Source of the DNA: Lysinibacillus sphaericus
GTDB taxonomy: Bacteria > Bacillota > Bacilli > Bacillales_A > Planococcaceae
Assembly: GCF_006864135.1 (NCBI RefSeq)
Contig: NZ_SADV01000010.1
Coordinates: 124,001-188,000 of the forward strand
Direction of reading: 5' to 3'
DNA: 64,000 nt
Under the pieces are notes generated by a model. That model made no database searches, was not told the origin of the DNA, and saw nothing but the letters and a program-made list of their open reading frames with translations. Position 1 is the first letter of the stretch; every line of letters begins with the position of its first letter. This document shows, piece by piece, positions 16,982 through 26,388 of the stretch. A program made the translations under genes and the position numbers.

Positions 16982-17603
16982 CTTAAAGGGCTATTTGACG
17001 ACCGAAGAGGAATTAGCATTTATGCAGTTATTATTTTCTTCATCTGCATCGATTAAAGGGGCAAATTACGGCTTAGCAAAGAAGGATTTAGTAAAGATGC
17101 TAGGCATTAATAATGGAGACGATGAAGCTTTTCATTCATTTATCAATCGTTTAAATGCTGCGTTAAGTCGCTATTTCCGTGTCATTTACGATGCACGTCG
17201 AGACCGCGTCATTGTCATGATGCATGTAACCGCAAAACATGCGAAATCAACATTAAGCAGTGAAGCGCTCGCAATTATGCTGTATTTGTTTTATCACCAA
17301 GAAGTACTCGGGCATGAATTTACGCTCTTGCATCAAATCCTGGTTGATTTTGGACATGAGTCATTGAACGCCAATCGCAAATTGAAAAATAATATTGACC
17401 AACTGAAAAAAATTGGCGCGGTTACAGACTACGAATCCGTTTCTGAAGAGGCATTTATGTTAACAGCCATAGGAGTACATATGTTTTCGGAGTCATTTTT
17501 ACGACGAACAACGGAATTTGCCCAGGAAACACAGCTTAGTAAAGAAGAAGTAATGAAGTTTTTTAATCGTTATAACTTACATATTGAGGAGGAAAACGAA
17601 TGA
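16932..17603 (+). CDS. jetB: Wadjet JetB-like (MukE-like) subunit
   Basis: A 223-residue protein composed of tandem winged-helix-like segments (ALAIMLYLFYHQEVLGHEF, then NRKLKNNIDQLKKIGAVTDY), matching the size and character of JetB/MukE, which binds the kleisin and DNA. It overlaps jetA at its start and jetC by four bases (ATGA) at its end. No catalytic motif is expected or seen. Confidence 0.75.
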   Translation: MMTNDLPFDNTLMMMNSLKGYLTTEEELAFMQLLFSSSASIKGANYGLAKKDLVKMLGINNGDDEAFHSFINRLNAALSRYFRVIYDARRDRVIVMMHVTAKHAKSTLSSEALAIMLYLFYHQEVLGHEFTLLHQILVDFGHESLNANRKLKNNIDQLKKIGAVTDYESVSEEAFMLTAIGVHMFSESFLRRTTEFAQETQLSKEEVMKFFNRYNLHIEEENE

Positions 17604-20600
17604 TTCCGTATCAATTAAAAATTCAAGGCGTTCGTGACTACTCACCTCGCAGCATTTATTTTGGGGAACCAGACGAGCATATTTTAATTACTGGTCCAAA
17701 TGGTGTAGGAAAATCGACATTAACATTTTGCCTTGGTGCCGTGCTACATTCATCAAAGGTAGAACTAGAGGGACTTCGTTCAACAAATTTAAAAGTAAAT
17801 GACCATTGGTATGCACGTATTACACTCGTATTTTTAAATGATGGCCGGACGAAAATTGATGGTCCAAAATTCATTGCCTTTCAGCTAACGGTCAATCAAG
17901 ATACGAAAAATAGCCCGATTCAGCGCGAGTACGAGGTGTTAAATGGGCCAGACGAAGCGAACTTAACATCTCATGCCCGCTATACATCTGGTGGAATAGC
18001 GGGACGTACATTCAAGGCGTATCGTGAAGATTTGCGCGTGCGCTATAAAATTGAACCAGATGTTTTTTATTTAATTTGGTATCAGCAAGAAGTCAATCAA
18101 TTTGCGGCGATGTACCCGGAAGAGCGTTTTCGCAAATTTAGTGACATGTTCGAGATTTCTGATATGCAAAAGGAATGGGAAGCTTCATTAGAAAAAATTA
18201 AAGAAGTTCGTATGGAAATTGAATATTTAAAGGGTATTCAAAAAGGTGCAGAGCTAAGCGTGAATGCGGCTCAAACCGAGCTCAATAAATATTTAGATAA
18301 CAAAAAACGTATTTTCACATCTGGTCAGAAATATTATACGTTGCTCCATCAAATGATCGCGTATTATAGTACTTCGATTGAAAAGACGTCCGAGCAAAAA
18401 GCTAATGATCAAGTGGAAAAGGAAAAACTAGTCATTTCGAGACAACAATTAAAGCATAACATTAGTGAACTAGAGCAACAAAGATCTCAATTGTCACAGG
18501 ATGTTGGGGCATTGTCACAGCAATTAACCCAAATAGCCGGTCAGCTACAACAACAGCAAAATGAAGATACACAACAACAAAAATCGCAGGAGCAGTTAGA
18601 ACAGCAGCTTGAAGCTATCGATGAAAAGAGAAAGCATTTACGCTTTGATGCCGAAACGGCACAACGTAAGCTAGAAGAAACAAAAAATCAATTAGCGATG
18701 ATTACAAATCAATTAAGTGAGCTCAGTAATCAACAAATGCAACTGCGCAAGCAAGAACGCGAGCTCAATCAAGAAAAAAGCTTTTTACAAATGACTACAT
18801 CGCACCTAAAAGATGAAATCACAAAGGCAGAAAAGCACAAGGCAATCTATGTAAGCAGTGTGCAGATCGAGCAAAAAATTAATACCTTAGCACTACAAAA
18901 TGAACGGGAATTTGAACAGATACAGCGTCTTAAGATAGAACTAAAAATGATGGAACAAAACGTTAAACAGTATGAGCAAAAAAAGGTAGTATCAAAACGC
19001 CAGCAGCAAGGATTATTGCATTTAAAGCAGCAACAACTAGAAGCGTACCCGTTACGTGAGTTAATAGAGCTCATGCCATCTGCTCCATTGCAGTTAGAAA
19101 AGCAACTTGAGGGGATTAAATATACCATTTTTTATGTTGGGAAAAACTATAAGCCAGTCAATGATTTATATTACGTATCACTTCAGCAACTTGTGCCGAC
19201 AGAAAGTATCTCGAAGCTACCGGAGTACGGCTTACAAATTCGTAGTGATTTAACTGAACAGCAGAGGAATTATGCCAATAAAGCGCTTTGGTGGGTGAAG
19301 CAATTTTTCTTAGAGAGTCCGAAAATCGAGCAAGGCTTGTTATATGATACGCGCGGTATTCGTGGTGCACAGGAAGCGGCGCAATATATTTTAAGTGATG
19401 TGGCGATTGAAAGGCTATTGCAGGAAGTACAACAGACATATTCAAAAACAAAGAACGAGCAGCAACAATTAGAACAACAATACGCAGAAAACCTTAGACA
19501 GTTGAAACAGCTACAAGGCCATCTTCATACGATGCAATTAGCCGAAAGTACACTATTAAAGCAAACGGATTATGCATCTTATATTCAGCAGCTTGAACTA
19601 GTCGAACAAAAATTGTCAGCACTTTATGATGAGCAAACGGCAATTGAAATACAACAAGACAAGCTAAAAAGCGAGCAAAGTGAAGGAAAGTATAGTCTGG
19701 GTTTTTATGAGCAACAATGGAAAATTCATGAGGAGCTCGGCGCTTTTGCAGAGCAGCAAATGCAACTACAACAGATTGAGCAGGCAAGAAAATACTTGCA
19801 ACAAAAAATTCGAGCGCTTACAACGGAGCAAGAGATAAAAGAACATGAAATTATTAAACAAAAACGAAAGCAATTACGACTTGGTGAACAGCAACAACAA
19901 TTCGAAAGCAATTTGAAAATAGTCGAAAGTCAAATAACAGGTTATGAGTTAACGATTAAAAAGGCAAAGGACAAGCTAGAATTAGATGAAACGATGAAAA
20001 GTCGCTGTGAGCTTGATATGATTGAACTTGAACAGGTGCTACCGCAAGAAGCACAGCAACTAGATGAACAACTAGCAACGAACTTGTCACTGACGATGCT
20101 ACAGGCTGAAAGCGAACAAGCAAAAGCTGAGCTACGCAATGCCCGCTTAGAAAAAATTAACGAAAATGCCCAGCAAAATTACGATCAACAAAAGGCTGAT
20201 TTCGATAAGAAAAATGCTGATTTAGCGAAATCAGAGCAACTCCTTGAAAGCAATACGGTTCGTGCAAATGAGTGGGAAGACCGCTTAGAAACCACGATTT
20301 CGATGCACTTAATTAAAATCAATACGCTTTTCCAAAAATATATGGATTTGTTCCAGTTTGAAGGGCAAGTGGAAAAGGAACGCATTGAAGAAAAATCAGG
20401 TCGTGTCAATTTCCGACTGTATATTAAAGCGCGTAAAATTGGGCATCAAGGTGCACTTGAAGATGTGAGTATGAAGGCTCGTAGTGGAAAGGTGGGGCTA
20501 GGTGTATCGGGTGGGGAGGAATCACTAAGTTCACTTCTTTTCGCGCTCGCACTACTGCAAAACTTAGCTACTTCACCAGGCTATATCGTGCTCGATGAGT

Positions 20601-20797
20601 TTGATAGCGCATTAGATGATGAGCGAAAAAATAAGGTGTTTAATCTTTATGCCGAGGAACTGCAACGTAAGCTGATTATAGTGTCGCCAAAGGGACATGA
20701 TGAAACGTATTACAACTGCTTCTCGAAAGTATTCATTGTTGAGCATGATGCAACGATTCCGAAAAGTACGATTCGAGGGATACAGAATAAGAAGTGA
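17600..20797 (+). CDS. jetC: Wadjet JetC-like SMC ATPase
   Basis: A 1065-residue SMC-type ATPase. Walker A is GPNGVGKST at 32-40, the ABC signature is VSGGEESLSS at 969-978, and Walker B is YIVLDEFDSALDDE at 995-1008. Between them run two long Gln/Glu/Lys-rich coiled coils around a hinge region at about 480-590. JetC dimers extrude DNA loops and present small circular DNA to JetD for cutting. The gene starts at GAGGAGGAAAACGAATGA, overlapping jetB by four bases, and is last in the operon. RecN or SbcC is less likely because of the JetA/B/D neighbours. Confidence 0.88.
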   Translation: MIPYQLKIQGVRDYSPRSIYFGEPDEHILITGPNGVGKSTLTFCLGAVLHSSKVELEGLRSTNLKVNDHWYARITLVFLNDGRTKIDGPKFIAFQLTVNQDTKNSPIQREYEVLNGPDEANLTSHARYTSGGIAGRTFKAYREDLRVRYKIEPDVFYLIWYQQEVNQFAAMYPEERFRKFSDMFEISDMQKEWEASLEKIKEVRMEIEYLKGIQKGAELSVNAAQTELNKYLDNKKRIFTSGQKYYTLLHQMIAYYSTSIEKTSEQKANDQVEKEKLVISRQQLKHNISELEQQRSQLSQDVGALSQQLTQIAGQLQQQQNEDTQQQKSQEQLEQQLEAIDEKRKHLRFDAETAQRKLEETKNQLAMITNQLSELSNQQMQLRKQERELNQEKSFLQMTTSHLKDEITKAEKHKAIYVSSVQIEQKINTLALQNEREFEQIQRLKIELKMMEQNVKQYEQKKVVSKRQQQGLLHLKQQQLEAYPLRELIELMPSAPLQLEKQLEGIKYTIFYVGKNYKPVNDLYYVSLQQLVPTESISKLPEYGLQIRSDLTEQQRNYANKALWWVKQFFLESPKIEQGLLYDTRGIRGAQEAAQYILSDVAIERLLQEVQQTYSKTKNEQQQLEQQYAENLRQLKQLQGHLHTMQLAESTLLKQTDYASYIQQLELVEQKLSALYDEQTAIEIQQDKLKSEQSEGKYSLGFYEQQWKIHEELGAFAEQQMQLQQIEQARKYLQQKIRALTTEQEIKEHEIIKQKRKQLRLGEQQQQFESNLKIVESQITGYELTIKKAKDKLELDETMKSRCELDMIELEQVLPQEAQQLDEQLATNLSLTMLQAESEQAKAELRNARLEKINENAQQNYDQQKADFDKKNADLAKSEQLLESNTVRANEWEDRLETTISMHLIKINTLFQKYMDLFQFEGQVEKERIEEKSGRVNFRLYIKARKIGHQGALEDVSMKARSGKVGLGVSGGEESLSSLLFALALLQNLATSPGYIVLDEFDSALDDERKNKVFNLYAEELQRKLIIVSPKGHDETYYNCFSKVFIVEHDATIPKSTIRGIQNKK

Positions 20798-20820
20798 ATG
20801 TAATTGTTTTTGATTTATAA

Positions 20821-21102
20821 TTAAGCATTGTCAGAAGTTTGTTCCAAACAAATCATTCCATAGGATTTCTTCTTTGAAATTTTAAGCGTTCTTTTTAGAT
20901 AGTTTCCTATGAAACAATTAACCGCATTTTCAAGTTGTTCCCACTCAACCTGTGGGGTAAAACGGTCTTTGCTCCATCCTGAAAATAAGAAAATGGAATC
21001 TCTAAACGGATCTAATTCAAAAGAATCCTGAATGAGTATAGAGAGACCATCAATACCTTTACGGATGTAGACATTCTGCACGCCTGTAAAATCATGCATC
21101 AT
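20821..21102 (-). pseudogene. Remnant of an IS66-family accessory gene (TnpB/Orf2)
   Basis: The N-terminal part, VQNVYIRKGIDGLSILIQDS then FELDPFRDSIFLFSGWSKDR, matches IS66 Orf2, which normally reads VYxxxGxTDMRKxIDGL; about six residues are missing after VYI. The rest does not continue the family and the element's other genes are absent. The last 35 bases repeat part of the helicase gene at 8983-9017 with one mismatch, so the 3' end is a join of unrelated sequence. Confidence 0.65.
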
Positions 21103-21573
21103 CGTTTGTTCAATCCTTCAGGATCGTTTGGATGATGCGCTTATCTCACCATTAAAAGAAGGAAATTTCAGCACTAGTTGTTTTAATGATGCAGCTCGGC
21201 TCTAGAGAATTTTGTGGTGAAGTTGTTGCTGAAGAGTTATTAGTGATGATAGGATCTAGTGTCATAGGGACAATTTTTAGTTTAGTAGTTGATATAAAGA
21301 AGCACCTCCTTAAATTGATATATTTATCGTACAGGAGGTGCCTGGTTGTTTATATGTGTTATTTGAATACGGGCTTACAATTGAAAAAGAATAACAATAA
21401 GAATAAATAAATTTTTATATTCGATAAACTTGTTTAATCAAAAGTATTATAGAATTAAGGTTAGGATGAGATAGGCTTTATGAAGTCTACTCGAAATGAA
21501 AAAACTAACTATTTCGCACCCCGAAAGTTCATACTTATGGTGTGTGAGAGGTCAGCTAGCCTCATATCATTAA
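21103..21573. other. Intergenic debris after the IS66 remnant
   Basis: No supported gene; small frames here have no ribosome binding site. A 9-bp inverted repeat GCACCTCCT/AGGAGGTGC lies at 21302-21310 and 21333-21341. Confidence 0.5.
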
Positions 21574-22161
21574 TTATGACAAACTCTTCATAACTTCTTG
21601 AATAAAAGAATCTCTATATTCAGAGTCAAAAATATAAACACCTTTTTCATGCGAAATTTGAAGTATCTCTTCAATCTTTGATTTATCATTCTTTTTAAAG
21701 GCTTGTTCTACATACTCCAAATCTTGCTTGAAATGTTGAATAAATGTATCGCCTTCTCTTTGAATATCGATAGCTAAAAATGGATATGATAGTGATGTTT
21801 TTGTTGGGATTATTATAGTTTCAAACATATATTTTAGACTTTCTAATGGAATATAAGAAATATCTTTTTTTAATTCGAATTTTTCAATAATAGGTAAAAT
21901 TTCATTCACAAATCTTTGCATATGCTCAATATCAGATAATTTCGTACCTTCTAAATTGCTGTTCACAATAATTTTTTTTACTATTTCAAATTGATTTTGC
22001 TCTAACAAATTTTTTATATATAAAATTTCTTCTTTGAATTTAGTTCTTTCCTCTTTACTTAATTTTCGGTGATCAATAACTACATCTTCTATCAACTCCC
22101 AGCCAATACCCGGGATAAAATGTGCGTCTATAAAATACTTTATTTCTTCTATAACTATCAT
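21574..22161 (-). CDS. Hypothetical protein downstream of a toxin, possible immunity protein
   Basis: A 195-residue soluble, helical and acidic protein (MIVIEEIKYFIDAHFIPGIG...) of no family that I recognise. It is the last gene of the minus-strand toxin cluster, 19 bases after the RNase A-like gene. Genes here in polymorphic toxin loci are often immunity proteins, sometimes for other toxins; that is inference from position only. Confidence 0.5.
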   Translation of the reverse strand: MIVIEEIKYFIDAHFIPGIGWELIEDVVIDHRKLSKEERTKFKEEILYIKNLLEQNQFEIVKKIIVNSNLEGTKLSDIEHMQRFVNEILPIIEKFELKKDISYIPLESLKYMFETIIIPTKTSLSYPFLAIDIQREGDTFIQHFKQDLEYVEQAFKKNDKSKIEEILQISHEKGVYIFDSEYRDSFIQEVMKSLS

Positions 22162-22180
22162 ATTTAGCGACTCCTTTTAG

Positions 22181-22543
22181 CTAGTATTCAATTAATGGTG
22201 CAGAAAAAATTATATAAAATCCTTCGTCATGCAAACCAGACTTTTCTAAAATGAGGTAACTCTTTGTTAAGTCAGTATATTTTTGCTTGCTCTTCTTTGA
22301 AATACCATAGCCTATAGGGAATTGGTGAGTGAACTCTAATCTCATACGTCTATGTGATTCACCGGGATCTTGCCATATCCATTCTGCGATTTCTTCGCTA
22401 TGCATCACTAAATTTTCATTTATAGCCTTTATTGCAATATCTCGACTATAAAAACACGTAATATCAGTAAATGTAATTCTTAATTTTCTTTCAAGTTCTT
22501 CATCCGTCAATTTACAAAACATTACTTCATTGTTTGATATCAT
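22181..22543 (-). CDS. RNase A-like protein lacking catalytic residues, candidate immunity protein
   Basis: A 120-residue protein that aligns by eye along the toxin domain of the next gene upstream: LTDEELERKL with ITDEKLQYR, a middle AIKAINENL...EEIAEWIW with EFVNNVL...DKIASWLK, and the end EGFYIIFSAPLIE with YGFIVYTSYPIV. The active-site residues of the CdiA-CT RNase A family (N-terminal His, then Thr and Tyr in the last strand) are absent: there is no HT motif, and Thr/Tyr are Phe/Ala. It may block the toxin by mimicry or be a dead orphan toxin domain. The start at 22543 has GGGAG upstream. Confidence 0.6.
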   Translation of the reverse strand: MISNNEVMFCKLTDEELERKLRITFTDITCFYSRDIAIKAINENLVMHSEEIAEWIWQDPGESHRRMRLEFTHQFPIGYGISKKSKQKYTDLTKSYLILEKSGLHDEGFYIIFSAPLIEY

Positions 22544-22613
22544 TTTTTTTCTCCCTTTAAAACTGATTAAAGAATATGTTAATAAATAAAACATAAAACT
22601 TCAACGGTTGTAA

Positions 22614-23741
22614 TTATTTTTTCACTATAGGGTAACTGGTATATACAATAAAACCATATTCATTACTATTATCTTTTCTTAACACTACTTTTCCTGTATC
22701 AAGTTTATCAACATGTTTATATGTTTTCTTTTTTGCATCATATATGTATCCATCCCCTAAAGAGGTAGTAGACTTATGTTTCCCTGATACAAAATCTTTA
22801 TTATTAGAGCTCTTTAACCAAGAGGCAATTTTATCTGCTTCTTTATCTAATACATTATTTACAAATTCATTCATAACTTTTGTACTACTAAATCTACTTG
22901 CACCATCTCGAGCATCGGTTTTAGAACGATATTGTAATTTTTCGTCAGTTATATTAAGATGTTTGTCTTTTGTATGTCCACGATCTTTACCTTCAGAAGC
23001 GTTAATAAGTCTTTTCGTATCATCTATATCCATTTTTCGGATTTTTGCAGCAGATGTTTTAACTAAAGCATCCGTTAATTTTTTTGCAGTAGATTTATTT
23101 AAACTAAATTTGTCTATAATTACATCAGCAAATTTTTTCAACTTGCTAACACTCGGTCCAGGAACTAAGTCAACTAAAGCCAATGCAATATCTGCAACCT
23201 TTGATTTAGGGTCTACGATTGTCTTATAAACATTATAAATGTCTTTTGCAGTGCCAACTCCAGGGATAAAATCAGTTACAATATCAAAAACAGTTCCTGC
23301 AATATCCAGATATTTATCTTTTGAAGATTTAGCCACAAATAATTCTCTTGATTTCCCTGAAATTTCCACGGTATCTAACGATGCTGTTCTCACACCGTCC
23401 ATACTATTGAGATTGTTAAGTGTAATCACTGAACTACCAAGGCTAGAGGAATCAACACTATAAAAAATTTGATAACTAGTATCTGATCTAATATTAGTTG
23501 GATTGTTCGAAATTGAATTAGATTGTCTGTTAGTAATTTGTGATCTTACACCATTTTCTAGTGCAGATTTTGATTTAGTTATAACTTGTTTAGGATTTTG
23601 TTTACTACCTTTAGAAGAATTACTAGTGTTTGAGTTTGATTTTTTTTCTAAGGCAATGTTCCTCATGACTTTTGTCATTTTGTTTGTGTCAATACCATAT
23701 GTACTAATTTTTTTACTAGGACCGGGAATACTTCGAACCAT
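22614..23741 (-). CDS. Polymorphic toxin with C-terminal bacterial RNase A (CdiA-CT) domain
   Basis: A 375-residue protein. Residues 1-130 are low-complexity, rich in Ser, Asn and Lys. Residues 145-205 contain DFIPGVGTAKDIYNVYKTIV and LVDLVPGPSVSKLKK, typical of pre-toxin linker domains. Residues 254-375 match the bacterial RNase A toxin: RGHTKDKH with the catalytic His, an Arg after TDEKLQY, and YGFIVYTSYP with the Thr and Tyr pair. These toxins cut RNA in rival cells. No signal peptide, LXG or WXG domain is seen, so the export route is unclear. ATG 23741 follows AGGTGG. The downstream RNase A-like gene is the likely immunity partner. Confidence 0.78.
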   Translation of the reverse strand: MVRSIPGPSKKISTYGIDTNKMTKVMRNIALEKKSNSNTSNSSKGSKQNPKQVITKSKSALENGVRSQITNRQSNSISNNPTNIRSDTSYQIFYSVDSSSLGSSVITLNNLNSMDGVRTASLDTVEISGKSRELFVAKSSKDKYLDIAGTVFDIVTDFIPGVGTAKDIYNVYKTIVDPKSKVADIALALVDLVPGPSVSKLKKFADVIIDKFSLNKSTAKKLTDALVKTSAAKIRKMDIDDTKRLINASEGKDRGHTKDKHLNITDEKLQYRSKTDARDGASRFSSTKVMNEFVNNVLDKEADKIASWLKSSNNKDFVSGKHKSTTSLGDGYIYDAKKKTYKHVDKLDTGKVVLRKDNSNEYGFIVYTSYPIVKK

Positions 23742-24537
23742 ATACAAAACCACCTATAATTTATTTTTTTACAATTTTATTACAAAAAATAGTATATGTT
23801 ACCAAGGTTGGGTTAGCAAATTATTTTTGTGTATATAATTTTGTATATTAAGCAATTTTATTCTCTTTTAGGTATAAATGTTAAGAAATAAGAATATATA
23901 AACTTTTGAGAAAATATGTAATTATATGACAAGTGTAAGGGCTTTTGGATATGGGTTAGAAATAAATAAGGAGTCTAATGGTGTGAAATTCTCCCTTAGA
24001 CATCGTGACAAAGGATTTATTATTTATTTAATGAATAGGACATTTAAATCTTACATAATAATTGGCAGATAGTTCGTTGGTGCATCAATCCTAGGAGTGA
24101 AAATACTTACATTTAAAATTGGATATAAACTTCCAAAAAAAGAATGCACATTATGATGCAATTATGCAACTACAACAATCGGGATGAATTAAAGCCGACG
24201 GAAAAAGGAAGCTTCAATCTAATGATAGGGAATTGTTGGATTTTCATAAGAACGAAATAATAGAAAAGGAAATAGAATTCGAGTACGAGGATGAGTGACT
24301 TTTTTTAAATACTATTAAATGACGAACTAAAATTCACAAAAACACCTTTCTTAAATGTAATTTTTATAAACACAATAAAGCGCTGTTACTAGACAACTTA
24401 TGGTGTTTTTCACAATTTACACTGCAAGTATTGAGGTGTGTAACAATTGGTGAGAAATGGATTTTGAAGTATTGCAGAACAGACAGGTTGTTAGTAGAGT
24501 TAATAGAGAGTGGTTTAATAGCTACAAAGTAGAAATG
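23742..24537. other. Intergenic region with toxin-gene debris
   Basis: About 800 bases upstream of the toxin gene with no intact gene. One decayed frame (24143-24298) is described separately. The rest is AT-rich, including the likely toxin promoter. Confidence 0.45.
24143..24298 (+). pseudogene. Possible 3' fragment of a toxin nuclease
   Basis: The frame reads NAHYDAIMQLQQSG, a TGA stop, then IKADGKRKLQSNDRELLDFH and a Glu-rich tail to a stop at 24296-24298. The NDRELLDFHKxxII ending resembles C-termini of HNH toxin nucleases. Short and broken, so tentative. Confidence 0.3.
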
Positions 24538-24755
24538 TTTAACTTCTTTCAGCAGAAATCTCCCGCCTCTGTAGGTGGTGAGATGCTGTACCTGTTGATA
24601 CGCTTTCGGTACAAAAGATATTTGCTAAAAGAAGTTAAAGTCTCTGGTGGATGTCACGGAATCGGAAAGGAGTTAATAACGGCTAACTACCTGCGTCGTG
24701 CAGGCCTAAGCACAAGGCCGATTCTGGACGCATCTATGCCGAGGCATAATTGATT
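24538..24755 (+). repeat. Interspersed repeat A, copy 1
   Basis: It starts with TTTAACTTCTTTCAGC and ends with the palindromic TATGCCGAGGCATAATTGAT. Internal blocks GGATGTCACGGAATCGGAAA and TGCAGGCCTAAGCACAA are shared with copies near 54.6 and 59.5 kb. An overlapping ORF is a chance frame. Confidence 0.85.
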
Positions 24756-24855
24756 GAAGAGATAGAGCAAGTGATTATTGCTCTAGTGTGTGAATGTAAC
24801 GTAAGCCGTAACTTCATTAGCATCACTTGAACAAATAGAAGAAGGAGGTTAAACA

Positions 24856-26325
24856 ATGATACAGTTGCATATTGAAAGTCAGAAAAACCCAAAGATTTAT
24901 CGAAAGTTATTGTTACCGAAGAACAGTAGTTTTTCCTTGCTAGATGAAATGATATTACTTAGCTTTGATTTGGATGGGGCGGACTATTTTAATTTTGAAA
25001 TGGTTAAAAAAGATGGACGGGAATCTAAAGAAAAGATTTGTTTTTTACCTAAAAATGATACGGATTTAGATACAGATGAAGAGGTAGTTGACGAATGGCT
25101 TAGAAAATCCGGTGATGAAGCCATTGCACATATAATTGATAATAGTGAATCGTTTGTTATTCGATTAGAGAGCAATGAGGATTTACCGATGAACTGTGAA
25201 ACCCTTTTATGTATTGCGGGAGCAGGCAATATTCATACTGGTAACATGGACAAGATTGATTTGGAGGAAATTAATGAACGGATAAGGGAGGATGAAGAGG
25301 CAAATAGTTTACTAGAAAACCTAGAGCCAGATTATCTTACTTTATTGGAGCTTACAAATTACCTGAAAAAACTAAAGCCATGGCAATATTTTAGTGATGA
25401 TGAAGTTGTTGGCATTCATTTTGCAGATGTAGATTACAAAGTACTTGTTTCTGTTATGGGAGCGGGTGGTGAAGAGTTTGGGTTAATGATTTTTGACATG
25501 GAGCTTGGCTATCATAGCTTAGCTAACATTCTTTATGAGAAAAATTTATCGAGCGATTTCTCTTATGGTTTAAATGCTTTAACTGTGAATTTTGTTGATA
25601 GGGAAGAGTTAGACCTAGGAGATTATCTATTAATTAAAGATAATGGACTGTCGTATAGAGGGAAGAAGAACTGGATTCAGTTCCGTAGCTATCTGGAGGG
25701 AACGCATCCTGAAAGACCAGATTATTTAGAGGTAGAGCTATTAATTGATGTTATAAGTAGGATGATTAATATTACAGAAGCTCGGAAGGATGGCTGGGAA
25801 TATCCGCAGCTAGCTGCACATCAATATCCAATGTTTAAAGTACAAATGGATGGTGAGTTACAAGAGATCTATATTTTGCAAATAAATATGCCAAAGCCAA
25901 CGTTTGAGTGCTATGAGGAAATTTCGATGTTTGAAAAAGCCAAATATAAGAAAAAGCCTAAAAGCGCGTTACAAGTAGAATATGATGTATTTTACATGCC
26001 TTTTGGCGTAGAATCGGAAGAAACGAGCCGCACTGTTTATCCGATTGCTGGTATGCTTGTAGAACGAGGAAGCAATTTGGTTATTGAACATGAATTGTTC
26101 CCGATGCCTAAAACGCCACCAATTACACAAGGTGTGTTATGGGCATTTTTACAGGGCTTAGATGTAAGACCAAGTAAAATATTTGTTTCTAAAGAGTTAA
26201 GTCCGATGCTTCAACCACTAGCAAAAGTTGTAGGGGTGGAACTTGTAGAAAGTGAACTTCCTTGCATTCGAGAAGTGAGACAATTTATGAAAGACATGTC
26301 AATGGATTTAATTGAAGAAAAGTGA
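24856..26325 (+). CDS. Hypothetical protein, pRiA4b ORF-3-like N-terminus and DUF6930-like C-terminus
   Basis: A 489-residue acidic soluble protein. The first 60 residues (MIQLHIESQKNPKIYRKLLL, then SFSLLDEMILLSFDLDGADY) resemble the pRiA4b ORF-3 fold. The C-terminal 120 residues, with a PSKIFVSKELSPMLQPLAK stretch, resemble DUF6930, a domain I recall in large uncharacterised Firmicute proteins. No catalytic motif is obvious. GAAGGAGG lies 8 bases before the start. It stands alone with a strong terminator after it. Confidence 0.6.
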   Translation: MIQLHIESQKNPKIYRKLLLPKNSSFSLLDEMILLSFDLDGADYFNFEMVKKDGRESKEKICFLPKNDTDLDTDEEVVDEWLRKSGDEAIAHIIDNSESFVIRLESNEDLPMNCETLLCIAGAGNIHTGNMDKIDLEEINERIREDEEANSLLENLEPDYLTLLELTNYLKKLKPWQYFSDDEVVGIHFADVDYKVLVSVMGAGGEEFGLMIFDMELGYHSLANILYEKNLSSDFSYGLNALTVNFVDREELDLGDYLLIKDNGLSYRGKKNWIQFRSYLEGTHPERPDYLEVELLIDVISRMINITEARKDGWEYPQLAAHQYPMFKVQMDGELQEIYILQINMPKPTFECYEEISMFEKAKYKKKPKSALQVEYDVFYMPFGVESEETSRTVYPIAGMLVERGSNLVIEHELFPMPKTPPITQGVLWAFLQGLDVRPSKIFVSKELSPMLQPLAKVVGVELVESELPCIREVRQFMKDMSMDLIEEK

Positions 26326-26344
26326 ATAAGCAGACCACACAAAA

Positions 26345-26383
26345 TCCCACTGAAAAGTTGACTTTTCAGTGGGATTTTTTTGT
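26345..26383 (+). terminator. Rho-independent terminator
   Basis: AATCCCACTGAAAAG pairs with CTTTTCAGTGGGATT, followed by TTTTT. Confidence 0.9.
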
Positions 26384-26388
26384 TATAC

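Noticed and set aside
21186..21410. A 74-codon ORF after the IS66 remnant
   Set aside because: No ribosome site and no recognisable protein pattern; it contains an inverted repeat.
24457..24753. A 98-codon ORF
   Set aside because: It lies over repeat A and shares sequence with non-coding copies elsewhere.
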